Notes: generated by a model from the letters alone, not told the origin. 40,760 nt of DNA from an uncultured Rhodopila sp. (GCF_903915725.1 NZ_CAIWTY010000089.1:1-40760); one strand, 5' to 3'; shown: positions 16,121 to 24,568, numbered from the stretch's first letter. Numbers and translations are program-made.

Positions 16121-17478
16121 CGAGGCCCGGCATCCGGGGCCAGCAGGTCCAGCAGCGCGGCGCGCGGAATTTTGCCGGCCTCGTTGCGCGGCAGGGCGCC
16201 GAGGCGGATCACGCGGCGCGGCAGGAATACCGGCTCGATGCGTTCCCGCAGCGCGGAAAGAATGTCGTCGGCCGAAAGGCCGGGCGCGACGGCGAACACC
16301 AGAAGCCGCGCGCCCGGGCGCTGGTCGAGATCGTCGGGGGCGATGAACACGCCGTCCTCGACGCCGGGCAGGCTGAGCAGGATCGCGTTCAGGCCGCCAA
16401 GCGAGGCGCGGCGGCCGCCCAGCTTGACCATGTCGGCATTGCGGCCGAGCAGCCTGAATTCCACCGGCGACAGCGCCTCGACCCTGTCGGCGAGCGGATG
16501 CGGTTCCGCGTGCGGGGCGGCGATCAGCACCTGCTCCGTCCCGGCTTGCAGCAGCCTGATTCCGTCATAAGTGGTCCATGCCGGTCCGGCCACGGTGCGG
16601 CGGCTGGCGATGGAGCCGACCTCGGTGGCGCCGAAGATTTCCAGGACGGGGGCGGCCCAGTGCTGTTCGGCCGCGGCGGCGAGGACGGGATCGAGCGGGG
16701 CGGTGGCGGAAATGACGGCTTGCAGCGGCGGCAGAGCCATGCCGTTGTCCAGCAGCGCGCGGATTTGCAGCGGCGTGGTCACCAGCACACGCGGCGCCGG
16801 CATCGCCAGCAGGGCGTCGCGGATGTCGATCGGGTAGAAGGCCGGGCCGGACCAGCTCGCCGCCATGGCATGCAGGGGCAGCAGGATCGTGGTTTCGAAC
16901 CCATACATGTGCTGCGGCGGCACCGTGCCGACCACACCGGCCGGCGCCGCGGCGAGCATGCCGAAGCGCAGTCCGGCGGCGCGGCTGCGCTCGGTGATCG
17001 CGCCCCAGGTCTTGCGATACCCGACCGGCGTCCCGGTACTGCCCGACGTAAACACGATCGCCACCAGCCGATCGGCCGGGATGAGCGGGTTGGGGGGCGT
17101 GCCGGCGACGGGGTCATGCGGCAGGGCCAGGACATGATGACGCAGCGGGATATCCGCCGCCGGTGCCTCCGAAACCGCGATGACGCGTTCGAATCGGCCG
17201 TTCAGCCCGGCCAGGGATGCGGCCGAGCGGTCGCTGCTGAGCAGACTGACCTGGCCGCGCAAGGCCGCCGCCGCCAAGGCAACCGTAAACGCATACCGAT
17301 CCTGGCACAGATTGAGGCAGTGATCGGCCTCCGGCAAACCGGCGGCAACGCGCTGCACATCGCGCAGGAAGTGCGCCGCGGTCAGCGATGCGCCGGCGCG
17401 GCGGAACAGCAACGCCTCCGCGTCCCGTTCTGCCAGCAGGACGGCCAGATCATCCGCGGTGGAGGCGTCGCAGGTCAT
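16117..17478 (-). CDS. AMP-dependent acyl-CoA/ACP ligase (ApeH type)
   Basis: A 453-residue adenylate-forming enzyme, somewhat shorter than typical acyl-CoA synthetases. Core motifs are FTSGSTGTPVGYRKTW (P-loop region), EIFGATEVGSIASRRT, and C-terminal GRNADMVKLGGRRASL with NEAGKIPR providing the catalytic Lys. In aryl polyene clusters the equivalent enzyme activates the aromatic starter acid (a 4-hydroxybenzoate-like unit) for the ACP. Which acid is used here cannot be read from the sequence. The start is ATG 17478 (an earlier in-frame codon at 17523 would enter the repeat). A 202-base gap with a family A repeat separates it from the ACP gene. Confidence 0.92.
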   Translation of the reverse strand: MTCDASTADDLAVLLAERDAEALLFRRAGASLTAAHFLRDVQRVAAGLPEADHCLNLCQDRYAFTVALAAAALRGQVSLLSSDRSAASLAGLNGRFERVIAVSEAPAADIPLRHHVLALPHDPVAGTPPNPLIPADRLVAIVFTSGSTGTPVGYRKTWGAITERSRAAGLRFGMLAAAPAGVVGTVPPQHMYGFETTILLPLHAMAASWSGPAFYPIDIRDALLAMPAPRVLVTTPLQIRALLDNGMALPPLQAVISATAPLDPVLAAAAEQHWAAPVLEIFGATEVGSIASRRTVAGPAWTTYDGIRLLQAGTEQVLIAAPHAEPHPLADRVEALSPVEFRLLGRNADMVKLGGRRASLGGLNAILLSLPGVEDGVFIAPDDLDQRPGARLLVFAVAPGLSADDILSALRERIEPVFLPRRVIRLGALPRNEAGKIPRAALLDLLAPDAGPR

Positions 17479-17536
17479 TTTGGGTTTTATGGCGGAGGTT
17501 GTTGGTCTTCGCGAGGCTGGCACCAGCCTCGTACTC

Positions 17537-17624
17537 CGTCACGGCGGGCGGAGGCCCGCCATCCACGCCTTTGCTGCAACCTGCGCCGCATAAGGCGAGG
17601 TTGCCGACCTTCGTCGGGATGACG
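17537..17624. repeat. Family A repeat (copy between ligase and ACP genes)
   Basis: The unit runs from cgtcacggcgggcggaggcc to gggatgacg and has the same arrangement as the other family A cores (cgtcacg, hairpin, ccatccacgcctt, loop with cctgcgccgca, second arm, atgacg). The right arm has diverged (aaggcgaggttgc instead of aaggcgtggatgg). It sits in the 202-base gap between the ACP and ligase genes. Confidence 0.75.
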
Positions 17625-17680
17625 TTTTAGCGTTCCGCCGGGCAACCGGCGCTCACCAAAAGACTTCGCCATAGGGGCCA

Positions 17681-17941
17681 TCATTTTTGATGCGTGCCGA
17701 TGTAGCCCGCCAGCGCGCGAAGCGAGGCAAAGATCTTCCCGTTCTGCTCATCGTCAGCGCGCAGTTCGATGCCGTAGCGCCGCGAAATCGCCAGTGCGAG
17801 TTCCAGCGCGTCGATCGAGTCAAGACCAAGACCGGTACGGAACAGCGGCGCGTCCGGGTCGATTGCGGCCGGATCGACTTCGAGCTGCAGGGACTCGACG
17901 ATCAGCCGGGCGATGTCCTGCTCCAGATTGGATGGGGCCAT
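17681..17941 (-). CDS. Acyl carrier protein of the polyene cluster
   Basis: An 86-residue acidic carrier protein. The phosphopantetheine attachment site is Ser42 in GLGLDSIDALEL. The rest follows the ACP four-helix pattern, with an LFRTG loop before helix II. It should carry the starter and the growing polyene chain between KS/CLF, dehydratases and acyltransferases in the cytoplasm, after activation by a phosphopantetheinyl transferase encoded elsewhere. Characterised aryl polyene clusters carry two ACPs in tandem; only one is seen here. The 115 bases upstream, to the deacetylase stop, contain no second carrier. Confidence 0.95.
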   Translation of the reverse strand: MAPSNLEQDIARLIVESLQLEVDPAAIDPDAPLFRTGLGLDSIDALELALAISRRYGIELRADDEQNGKIFASLRALAGYIGTHQK

Positions 17942-18056
17942 TCAGGATTCTCACAATCAAAAAGGCAGTCTGCAACGCAGCACCGGGTTGATGCCGGTGC
18001 TGGCGTCGCAGGAACCGGAGCACAGGATATCGTGAACGCGCCGAATACACCACCCG

Positions 18057-18863
18057 TCAGAACGATGAGACGGCGCCTTCCCGCAAGGTGACACTGCGCA
18101 GGCCGCGCGCGGCGAGGTGGTCCAGCAGGCCAGGGAGCACGTTAAGCACGACGGCGCGCCCGTCCGGAGCGCGGGCGGCGCGGCCGTCGTGCAGCAGCAG
18201 CACATCGCCCGCGGCGAGGCCGCGCCGCAGCCGGGTGGCCGCGGCGATCGGATCGCCGCGCATGCCGTCCAGGGCGCGGCGAGTCCAGGACACCAGCCGC
18301 AGGCCCTGCCCGGCCAACACCGGCTGCAACAGCGGGCTGCGCAAGCCCATCGGGGCGCGGAAGAAGACCGGCGGGGTTCCAGCTATCCGCGCAAGCGTGG
18401 ATTGGGCGGCGTCGATCTCGCTGCGCATCTCGGACCACGACATGGCGGCGAAGCGGCGCGGATGGCGGTTTGTGTGGTTTTCGACACTGTGGCCGCGCCG
18501 GATGATGTCGCGCACCAAAGCGGGGTGTGCGTCGGCCTGGTTGCCGATGCAGAAGAAACTGGCAAAAGCGCCGTAACGATCCAGTATATCAAGCACGAAC
18601 GGGGTTGTTTCGGGATCGGGACCATCGTCGAACGTCAGTGCGACCTCGTTGCGGCCGGTTGGCGGGAGGCGGTCGAGATTGGGGCCGAGCAGAGTGCCCC
18701 GCGGCCAAAGACCCGCGCAGGTCAGCACGGCATGGTTCAGCGCCACGCTGCCCAGCGCCCACGGCCAGGCGGGGGGCAATGTGACAACAAGCGCGGCCGC
18801 CGCAGCATGCACGCCTATAGAGGCACGGGTTGCGGTGGAGAGACCGGATTGGCGCGCATTCAT
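18057..18863 (-). CDS. Polysaccharide deacetylase, NodB/CE4 family
   Basis: A 268-residue protein with an N-terminal hydrophobic anchor region (about 15-55) and a NodB domain (about 72-255). The CE4 motifs are intact: TFDDGPDPETT with catalytic/metal Asp79 and Asp80, the HxxxH zinc site at His130 and His134 (ENHTNRHP), FFRAPMGLRSP, and LLHDG near the end. It would remove N-acetyl or other acyl groups from a sugar, probably on the periplasmic face. Its ATG overlaps the stop of the COG4648 gene, so it belongs to the cluster. A deacetylase is not a core member of described aryl polyene clusters, which hints at a modified sugar head group. Confidence 0.9.
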   Translation of the reverse strand: MNARQSGLSTATRASIGVHAAAAALVVTLPPAWPWALGSVALNHAVLTCAGLWPRGTLLGPNLDRLPPTGRNEVALTFDDGPDPETTPFVLDILDRYGAFASFFCIGNQADAHPALVRDIIRRGHSVENHTNRHPRRFAAMSWSEMRSEIDAAQSTLARIAGTPPVFFRAPMGLRSPLLQPVLAGQGLRLVSWTRRALDGMRGDPIAAATRLRRGLAAGDVLLLHDGRAARAPDGRAVVLNVLPGLLDHLAARGLRSVTLREGAVSSF

Positions 18864-19405
18864 GATGCCAGCAGATCCCGGCGCCTGGCGAAGGCGCGCA
18901 TCGTGTCGATCAGCGAGGCTGTCGGCAGGTCGCGAAACCGCCGGCGCCGGACCAGATATTCGGCGAAAAAGGTCAGCGCGGCCAGCGGCATGTCGAGCAC
19001 GTTGACGAAGATCGACCATACCGGCAGCGGCGCGGCGCCCAGCAGGCATCCGGACAGACAGAGTTGCGCCACGCAGAAGCCGAACCAGAGCCGGGTGACG
19101 CCGCGGGTGTAGGCCATCAAGGCCGGGGTGGGGCACGGTTCCACGCGCAGCGCCAGCCGGCTGACCAGAGCCTGCCGGCCCGGACGCAGCGACAAGCCGA
19201 ACAGCAGGCCCAGTCCGCCGTAAAGCGCGGCGTGCGACAGCGCGGTGAACATGACAATGCCGGTTTGCAGGCTGCCAGGAACGGCTTCGCCGTGCGTCAG
19301 CACCGCGTGCGCGGCGAACGGAAGCAGGATGAGCGCCGCCAAAGGCGTCTTGCGGGCCACGCCAGGCAACATGTCTTCGAACCGGTCTCCCGTGCCTGAC
19401 GCCAA
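18860..19405 (-). CDS. COG4648-type membrane protein of the polyene cluster
   Basis: A 181-residue integral membrane protein with four to five hydrophobic segments (about 20-35, 50-70, 105-130, 137-150). It corresponds to the predicted membrane protein that accompanies ACP, GT and ligase in aryl polyene clusters; its function is unknown. The PVWSIFVNVLDMPLAALTFFAEY block and the terminal RRRRFRDLP stretch are typical. The start is uncertain: TTG 19405 has AAGGGA about 6 bases upstream, while ATG 19372 would shorten the protein by 11 residues. The stop overlaps the deacetylase start (ATGA). Confidence 0.82.
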   Translation of the reverse strand: MASGTGDRFEDMLPGVARKTPLAALILLPFAAHAVLTHGEAVPGSLQTGIVMFTALSHAALYGGLGLLFGLSLRPGRQALVSRLALRVEPCPTPALMAYTRGVTRLWFGFCVAQLCLSGCLLGAAPLPVWSIFVNVLDMPLAALTFFAEYLVRRRRFRDLPTASLIDTMRAFARRRDLLAS

Positions 19406-19432
19406 CGACTTTCCCTTACTGGCGCCAGGGTT

Positions 19433-20221
19433 TTACCCACCTGCGCCATCAGGGTCCAGCGCCTCCGTCCGCCGCCACAGACGCCACAGCAGCAGCGGCA
19501 ACCGCAAGGCAAAGCCCAGCATCAGGCGGATATGCATCCACGTTAGCAGTACATTGTCCCGCCCGTAGCGGAAATGCGAAACCCCGCCCTCGGCCGGGGT
19601 GAGATAGCGCACCGCAGCGGGCCGATTGACCACCGGGATGCCGCGCCAGCACATCCGCACCGCCGCTTCCGGCTCGAAGTCAAACCGCCGCATCCATCGC
19701 GTGGCCGCCATGACCTGGAGCAGCGGCGCAACCGGATAGACGCGAAACCCGAACAGCGAGTCCCCGATATCCGCGCCCGGCGTCTCCAGCCTGGCCCACC
19801 AGTTCGAGATCTTGCGTCCGCCGACGCGCAACGGCGGCGCGCTCGCATCGAAAACCGGCACGCCGAGAATCATCGCCGCGGGCCATGCCGCCGAGGCGGC
19901 CATGAAGCCGGGGATGCGGGAAGCCGGGTGCTGGCCGTCGGCGTCCATGGTCAGCACGTGTGTGAATCCCTCGGCAACCGCCGAGTGAAGCGCGAACAGG
20001 ATGGCGGCCCCCTTGCCCCGGTTGCGCGGCAGGGACAGCACCCGCAACCCGGCATCGCCGGCGGCCATCCGCTGCAACGCGTCCGGCGTGCCGTCGCTGC
20101 TGCCGTCGGTCACCACCCAGACCGGCTCCCATTGCAGACGCGCCTGGCGCACGGTTTCCAGCACCAGCGGCCCGGTGTTGTAGCTCGGTATCAGGACGAG
20201 ATGGGTTTTCGACCTGATCAT
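19433..20221 (-). CDS. Family 2 glycosyltransferase of the polyene cluster
   Basis: A 262-residue GT-A fold enzyme. The N-terminal part LVLIPSYNTGPLV, VVTDGSSDGT, and the metal-binding DAD (93-95) in TMDADGQHP are typical of GT2 enzymes; a C-terminal hydrophobic stretch (about 230-250) suggests membrane association. In other aryl polyene clusters the GT2 is often fused to a PlsC-type acyltransferase; here the two are separate but coupled (ATGA overlap at 20218-20221). It probably glycosylates the lipid carrier or the polyene head. Donor and acceptor cannot be deduced. Confidence 0.91.
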   Translation of the reverse strand: MIRSKTHLVLIPSYNTGPLVLETVRQARLQWEPVWVVTDGSSDGTPDALQRMAAGDAGLRVLSLPRNRGKGAAILFALHSAVAEGFTHVLTMDADGQHPASRIPGFMAASAAWPAAMILGVPVFDASAPPLRVGGRKISNWWARLETPGADIGDSLFGFRVYPVAPLLQVMAATRWMRRFDFEPEAAVRMCWRGIPVVNRPAAVRYLTPAEGGVSHFRYGRDNVLLTWMHIRLMLGFALRLPLLLWRLWRRTEALDPDGAGG

Positions 20222-21027
20222 GCGCCCGCGGCGGTAACCGGGCTTCGGGCGGCGCATCCGAGTTCGATTCGGTAGTCGCTTTCCAACATGGCGAGGCAGC
20301 CATGCGTATCGGCCGGGACGTCGAAGCGGCGGCCGAGCCGCGCCGTCACCACCACCGGTATCGGCGGCTTGCGAAACAGCGGCCAGCCCTTGCCGAGGAA
20401 ACGCGAGTTGTTTTCGAGAAACACGGACTGCACCGGCACGCCGGCGCGGCGCGCGATCAGCAGGAAGCCGCCCTTCAGCGGGTTGACCGGAGCATCGACG
20501 GTGCGCGTTCCTTCGGGGAAGATCAGCAACTGTTGGCCGTCCTGGAGGCCGTGCATCCCCTGCTTGACCAGGTTCAGCGGCGAGTCGTTGCGGATGTAGC
20601 CGGCCAGCCGCACGCTGCCGCCGAGGAACAGATTATCCCACAGCTTGGCCTTGGTGATGCACACCACCCGCGGCAGGCGAGAAATGACCACCACCGCATC
20701 CAGCAACGAGGGGTGGTTCGGCGCGATCACCAGCGCGCCCGCGTCCCGCAGCGCATCGAGCGCGCGCAGGTCGCAACGGAACACACCGATGGCCTCCATT
20801 GCGGCGAGATAGGTGCGGAACCCCGCCATGATCGCGAACTGCCCGAGCCGCGCGCCGAGCCGGCGCGGCAGCAGGCGATACAGCAGCGTCGCCATCAGGC
20901 TCCAGGCCAGGCAGAACAGGCCGAACATGAAGAGTCCCAGCCAAAACAGCAGATAGTCCGCGATCCGCGCGCCCGCGGACGGAACCTTCGCTGCGGCGCC
21001 GGAGGCCGGACGCGAGTCGTGCTTCAC
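20218..21027 (-). CDS. PlsC-like lysophospholipid acyltransferase, first gene of the cluster
   Basis: A protein of about 269 residues of the 1-acylglycerol-phosphate acyltransferase family. A membrane segment lies at about 25-52. The catalytic HX4D is NHPSLLD (His105, Asp110) and the substrate-binding FPEGTR lies at 170-175. It may attach the polyenoyl or a fatty acyl chain to a glycerol or sugar lipid at the inner membrane. The start is not certain: GTG 21027 begins just before the hydrophilic N-terminus, while the frame stays open to a TTG at 21102. As the most upstream gene on the minus strand, its promoter should lie in 21028-21470, where a repeat fragment is also found. Confidence 0.86.
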   Translation of the reverse strand: MKHDSRPASGAAAKVPSAGARIADYLLFWLGLFMFGLFCLAWSLMATLLYRLLPRRLGARLGQFAIMAGFRTYLAAMEAIGVFRCDLRALDALRDAGALVIAPNHPSLLDAVVVISRLPRVVCITKAKLWDNLFLGGSVRLAGYIRNDSPLNLVKQGMHGLQDGQQLLIFPEGTRTVDAPVNPLKGGFLLIARRAGVPVQSVFLENNSRFLGKGWPLFRKPPIPVVVTARLGRRFDVPADTHGCLAMLESDYRIELGCAARSPVTAAGA

Positions 21028-21216
21028 CGCGCTGATCCGGTTCGCCCGGCGGATGGTTTCATGGACCGGGCAACCTGGCAGCGCGGAGCGTACGGCAGGC
21101 AAAGCGTCTGCATGGTGTGGCGAACACGCGGCCTCCGTGTTGCTTCTGGCTGGTGGCCGCCGATCGCGGCAACGGTGTTGTATCGAAACCCGGGCCTTCG
21201 CGCCAGAGGAACGGGC

Positions 21217-21290
21217 GGGCCATGACGGGAGAGAAGGACGCTCGCCTGAAGCGGCAATTCTTGGTCGTCATCTAAGCTCAGCGGTGGCAG
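21217..21290. repeat. Right-arm fragment of repeat family B
   Basis: This stretch (gggccatgacgggagagaag... through ctaagctcagcgg) resembles the right half of the complete family B element (39550-39615), with several substitutions. It lies in the roughly 450-base divergent region between the PlsC-like and secreted-protein genes. The rest of that region has no gene I can support; it should hold the promoters of both. Confidence 0.65.
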
Positions 21291-21473
21291 GTCAGTGAGG
21301 CGGACAGAAGGGCGCCGGGATGGCAAGATCCCGTTCTGCACGTACCAGGCGGCCGGCCCGGCGCGATGACATCGCAGACGGTGCCGTACGCTACCTTGGG
21401 CGCCTGTGCTAGGCTACAGACGATCTTCACAAACCTCTTCTGCGTCCGGAACGTCCATGCCAAGGAGGCATCA

Positions 21474-23174
21474 ATGGTCGCTATCGCCCGAGTGCCCACA
21501 CGGCGTCAGGTCTATCGGACGGGGCTGTCACTTATACTTTTGTTCGCGGCTTACTCGTGGGGGATCCCGGCTCATGGCCAACCGCTGCAGGGAGGCGTTT
21601 CACAGGATGTGTTTTCCAGCGGGGGAAGCGCGGGCCGCGGGACATATCCCACCGGCAGCCAATCCCATCAACCGAATGATGGCCCGTGCAATAATCCATA
21701 CGGATGCGGCCGGGGCGGGGCGCTTTCCGGCGGCGCCGGGGCGGCGCCATACCCGCAGGGCCGCGATTTCTATTGCCAACAATCGCCCGGCCAGCCCATG
21801 TATGGACCCTATCACGGAACCGGTACGCAAACGCCGTGCGGGCCCAACTTCCAACCTGCGCCGCCCGCCCCGCCACAGCGGACAGCGGCAACAAGTTGCC
21901 AAAACGTCCGAGGCGAACTGGACCCTGTGGATCATCGAGGCTCGCCGATCCTGCCCGCTCGTTTCCTGCAGGCGGTGCCCGGGCAAACGCCGGACGCGGC
22001 ATTGTTCCGCCCCGACGAAACCGAGCCTTGGGCATTCGTGCAGCGTGTTCAGTCGAAACAACTGTATGGCGGGCTGACGATCGGCGGCAAGACGATAAAC
22101 CCGAACAGCGACCGGGACTATAACTGCACCATCAAATTCCTGACTGTGCCTTACAACAGACAAAACGATCCGCGCTTCCTCTCGAACAATACCGCACCGA
22201 TTAAAGCGCAACTCGAGGATCCTTTGCGACGGCAGATTTTCGATGCCATGGCCGGCAATCCCAAGCCATTTCGGTTCAAGACGGTCGATACCGCCAACGA
22301 AAACATCGATATCCGCGTGCAAACGATAAAATTCATGCGGATGATCCAATTCGGAGCCACGTCCTGCCAGTTCACCGGCGGCAAGCCGGCCATACTGTCA
22401 ACACTGTGGACCAGCGCGCGGCCTCCCAACGGATGGCCAGCCCCCGGAGGGCTCGTGCTCGACAGCGTGACGTCTCCGGGAGCGGCGCATGCCGCGATCA
22501 ACGAATTCGCCAATGCAATGGCATCCAATGTCGATTGCCTGGGCGGCGTGCAATTGACGATCTTCGTCGGTGTCGACCGGGTCATCGGCCGGGCCCGCAT
22601 CAATGCGGAACACCCGGAGGGCCTGCAAAACATCGGGCTGAACGTCCCGGTCCAGCCGCCCACCGATACGGCCGCCGAAGATGAACCCACGAGTACCGGG
22701 GCGTGGAACGGGATTTCCATCTTCAAGAATGTCAAGGTATTTTCGACACCGACATCCGCCATGATGGTGTCGGGAGACTGGGTCTATATGCGAAATGATC
22801 CGCGCTATCCCGGTGGCTCCTGGACCGGCGAAAACACCATTTATATGGGAAAGTATATGAACCTGGATAATCGTAACGATGCGATTTACCTGAGGCCGTC
22901 CGACCCAAATTATGCCGGAGATGTCTACGCACGCTTCTCGGGTTTGGGAGGAGAAACCGACAAGTCCGCACCCGCCTTGCGCGACGACCTGGCGAACGCC
23001 TTCAAGGCGCAAACCAACCTCGAGGCGGAGAACATCGGCTGGACGCTGCTGGGCCGGATAAAGGCCGGCGACAGTGCCGAGGGATCGGCCAACGCACGTC
23101 CGACACCGGCTGCCGTATCGGCCCCGCGGCCCAACCTGCCTTTGAACCTCCTGCTTAATTTGCTTCAGCAATAA
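21474..23174 (+). CDS. Large secreted protein of unknown function
   Basis: I do not recognise this 566-residue protein. Residues 1-35 form a signal peptide (TRRQVYRTGLSLILLFAAYS, cleavage near AHG). Residues 36-140 are low-complexity, rich in Gly, Pro, Gln, Asn and Tyr with several Cys (GPCNNPYGCGRGG). The rest is a folded, mostly soluble region with scattered Cys (RDYNCTIKFL, SCQFTGG, DCLGGVQ). A Pro-rich tail ends in NLPLNLLLNLLQQ. The start is the ATG at 21474, with a strong aaggagg five to six bases upstream; the frame is open to 21366 but lacks a site there. It is divergent to the polyene cluster. It is probably periplasmic or surface-exposed. Confidence 0.85.
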   Translation: MVAIARVPTRRQVYRTGLSLILLFAAYSWGIPAHGQPLQGGVSQDVFSSGGSAGRGTYPTGSQSHQPNDGPCNNPYGCGRGGALSGGAGAAPYPQGRDFYCQQSPGQPMYGPYHGTGTQTPCGPNFQPAPPAPPQRTAATSCQNVRGELDPVDHRGSPILPARFLQAVPGQTPDAALFRPDETEPWAFVQRVQSKQLYGGLTIGGKTINPNSDRDYNCTIKFLTVPYNRQNDPRFLSNNTAPIKAQLEDPLRRQIFDAMAGNPKPFRFKTVDTANENIDIRVQTIKFMRMIQFGATSCQFTGGKPAILSTLWTSARPPNGWPAPGGLVLDSVTSPGAAHAAINEFANAMASNVDCLGGVQLTIFVGVDRVIGRARINAEHPEGLQNIGLNVPVQPPTDTAAEDEPTSTGAWNGISIFKNVKVFSTPTSAMMVSGDWVYMRNDPRYPGGSWTGENTIYMGKYMNLDNRNDAIYLRPSDPNYAGDVYARFSGLGGETDKSAPALRDDLANAFKAQTNLEAENIGWTLLGRIKAGDSAEGSANARPTPAAVSAPRPNLPLNLLLNLLQQ

Positions 23175-23243
23175 CGGCGGCTTGACGGCGCACCCGGCAT
23201 GTGGTGCGCAGCAACTCGCTCATTGTCATTTTGGAATGCAATC

Positions 23244-23999
23244 GTGACGCTGTCTCCCGTTTCCGCCGTGCCGCCGCATCCCGTGCTGCCCGCCTATTAC
23301 GCCTCGCGGGAGGAGCGATCGGCCTTTGTCCGGTCGTTGTTCAATCGCGTCGCCAGCGAGTACGACGGAGTCAATGCGATTTTCTCGCTCGGGTCGGGGC
23401 GGTGGTACCGCCGCCAGGCGCTGCGGCGCGCCGGCCTGCGGAGCGGCATGCGGGTGCTGGATGTCGCCACCGGCACCGGCCTGGTCGCCCGGGAGGCGCG
23501 TCACATCACCGGGGCGGCGGGTGCGGTGGTCGGGCTCGACCTGAGCGAAAGCATGCTGGCGGAGACACGGCGAAACCTGGGCCTGCCATGCGTGCAGGCC
23601 CGCGCGGAGGCATTGCCCCTCGGCGAGGCCAGTGTCGATTTCATCAGCATGGGTTACGCGCTGCGCCACGTGCCGGACCTGAGGCTGGCTTTTGCCGGAT
23701 TCCACCGCGTGCTTCGCCCGGACGGAACGCTGCTGTTGCTGGAGATCAGCCGCCCGTCAGGCCGGGTCGCCGCCGCCCTCGCCCGGCTGTATTTCCGCGA
23801 TCTGATTCCGGCGCTGTGCCGCCGGGGCAGCCGGCAAACCGCTCAGGAATTGTTGGGATATTATTGGGACACGATCGATGCATGCGTTCCGCCCGGGGCG
23901 ATCCTCGACGCGCTGCGCGATGCCGGTTTCTCGGCGGTGAGTTGCAGCACGTCGCTGGGCGTATTCCGCGCCTATACCGGGCGCAAAATGCCGGCGTGA
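23244..23999 (+). CDS. UbiE/COQ5-like class I SAM-dependent methyltransferase
   Basis: A 251-residue methyltransferase with the SAM site VLDVATGTG at residues 71-79, LDLSESML, SMGYALRHVPDL and the LRPDGTLLLLEIS block of the UbiE/MenG family. UbiE proteins methylate the ring of ubiquinone or menaquinone precursors; a secondary-metabolite aromatic substrate is possible here given the adjacent pigment cluster. The start is taken as GTG 23244, because the earlier ATG-less extension has no ribosome site and is not conserved-looking. It ends 6 bases before the convergent DUF3060 gene. Substrate is not determinable from the sequence. Confidence 0.86.
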   Translation: MTLSPVSAVPPHPVLPAYYASREERSAFVRSLFNRVASEYDGVNAIFSLGSGRWYRRQALRRAGLRSGMRVLDVATGTGLVAREARHITGAAGAVVGLDLSESMLAETRRNLGLPCVQARAEALPLGEASVDFISMGYALRHVPDLRLAFAGFHRVLRPDGTLLLLEISRPSGRVAAALARLYFRDLIPALCRRGSRQTAQELLGYYWDTIDACVPPGAILDALRDAGFSAVSCSTSLGVFRAYTGRKMPA

Positions 24000-24005
24000 C
24001 GCCGA

Positions 24006-24386
24006 TCAGACCTCGTGCCGGTGGAAGGTGTTGCTGACGCCGAGGTCGATCAGTTGCGGCTGCGGCCCGGGTCCGGTCTGCGTCCAAAATACGTCGTTAT
24101 TCGATCCGACGATCTCGATCATCCCACCCGGGGCGATGTCCACCACGATGTCGTTGTGCGCGCCGGTGATCCTGACCCGGCGGCAGTCACCCGTGACATG
24201 CGTGTCAAGCCGATCGCCGGTGAGTTGGATGGGGGTGGCGCCGCAGGGAATTGGCGCGTGGATCCTGGATTCAGCGTAGGTCGTCCAGCCGTCCGCCACA
24301 GTCGGCGAAAGCCTGGCCGGCGCCTGAGCGCAGGCAGCCAGCGCAACCAGACTGGCGAAAGCGAGCCCCGCGGCAACGTACGACAT
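24006..24386 (-). CDS. DUF3060 domain lipoprotein
   Basis: A 126-residue protein with a lipoprotein signal (lipobox LAAC, acceptor Cys19) and one DUF3060 domain: repeated short strands such as ITGAHNDIVVDIAPGG, IEIVGSNNDVFW and LGVSNTF. These domains form small beta-structures of unknown role in secreted proteins. It is convergent to the UbiE-like gene and divergent from the MlaC-like gene; the 182 bases upstream show no other gene. Confidence 0.85.
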   Translation of the reverse strand: MSYVAAGLAFASLVALAACAQAPARLSPTVADGWTTYAESRIHAPIPCGATPIQLTGDRLDTHVTGDCRRVRITGAHNDIVVDIAPGGMIEIVGSNNDVFWTQTGPGPQPQLIDLGVSNTFHRHEV

Positions 24387-24568
24387 GATATGATTCCTGC
24401 GGCTATAAGCGGTTTTTAACGGAGTCCGCCGCTGCCGCGCCAGAACGACTCGACAGCGTCCGCGCCATTCTATGGCAGCGGCTCACGGCAACGAGTAGTG
24501 ATGTGCGACAGGGTGCGCAATCGTTCGTGACAATGCGAGGCCGCCCGCAGCCAAAAACCGGAGGCGCC

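Noticed and set aside
21366..21473. Longer N-terminus of the large secreted protein
   Set aside because: It would bury the signal peptide, and no ribosome site precedes it, whereas aaggagg lies before the ATG at 21474.
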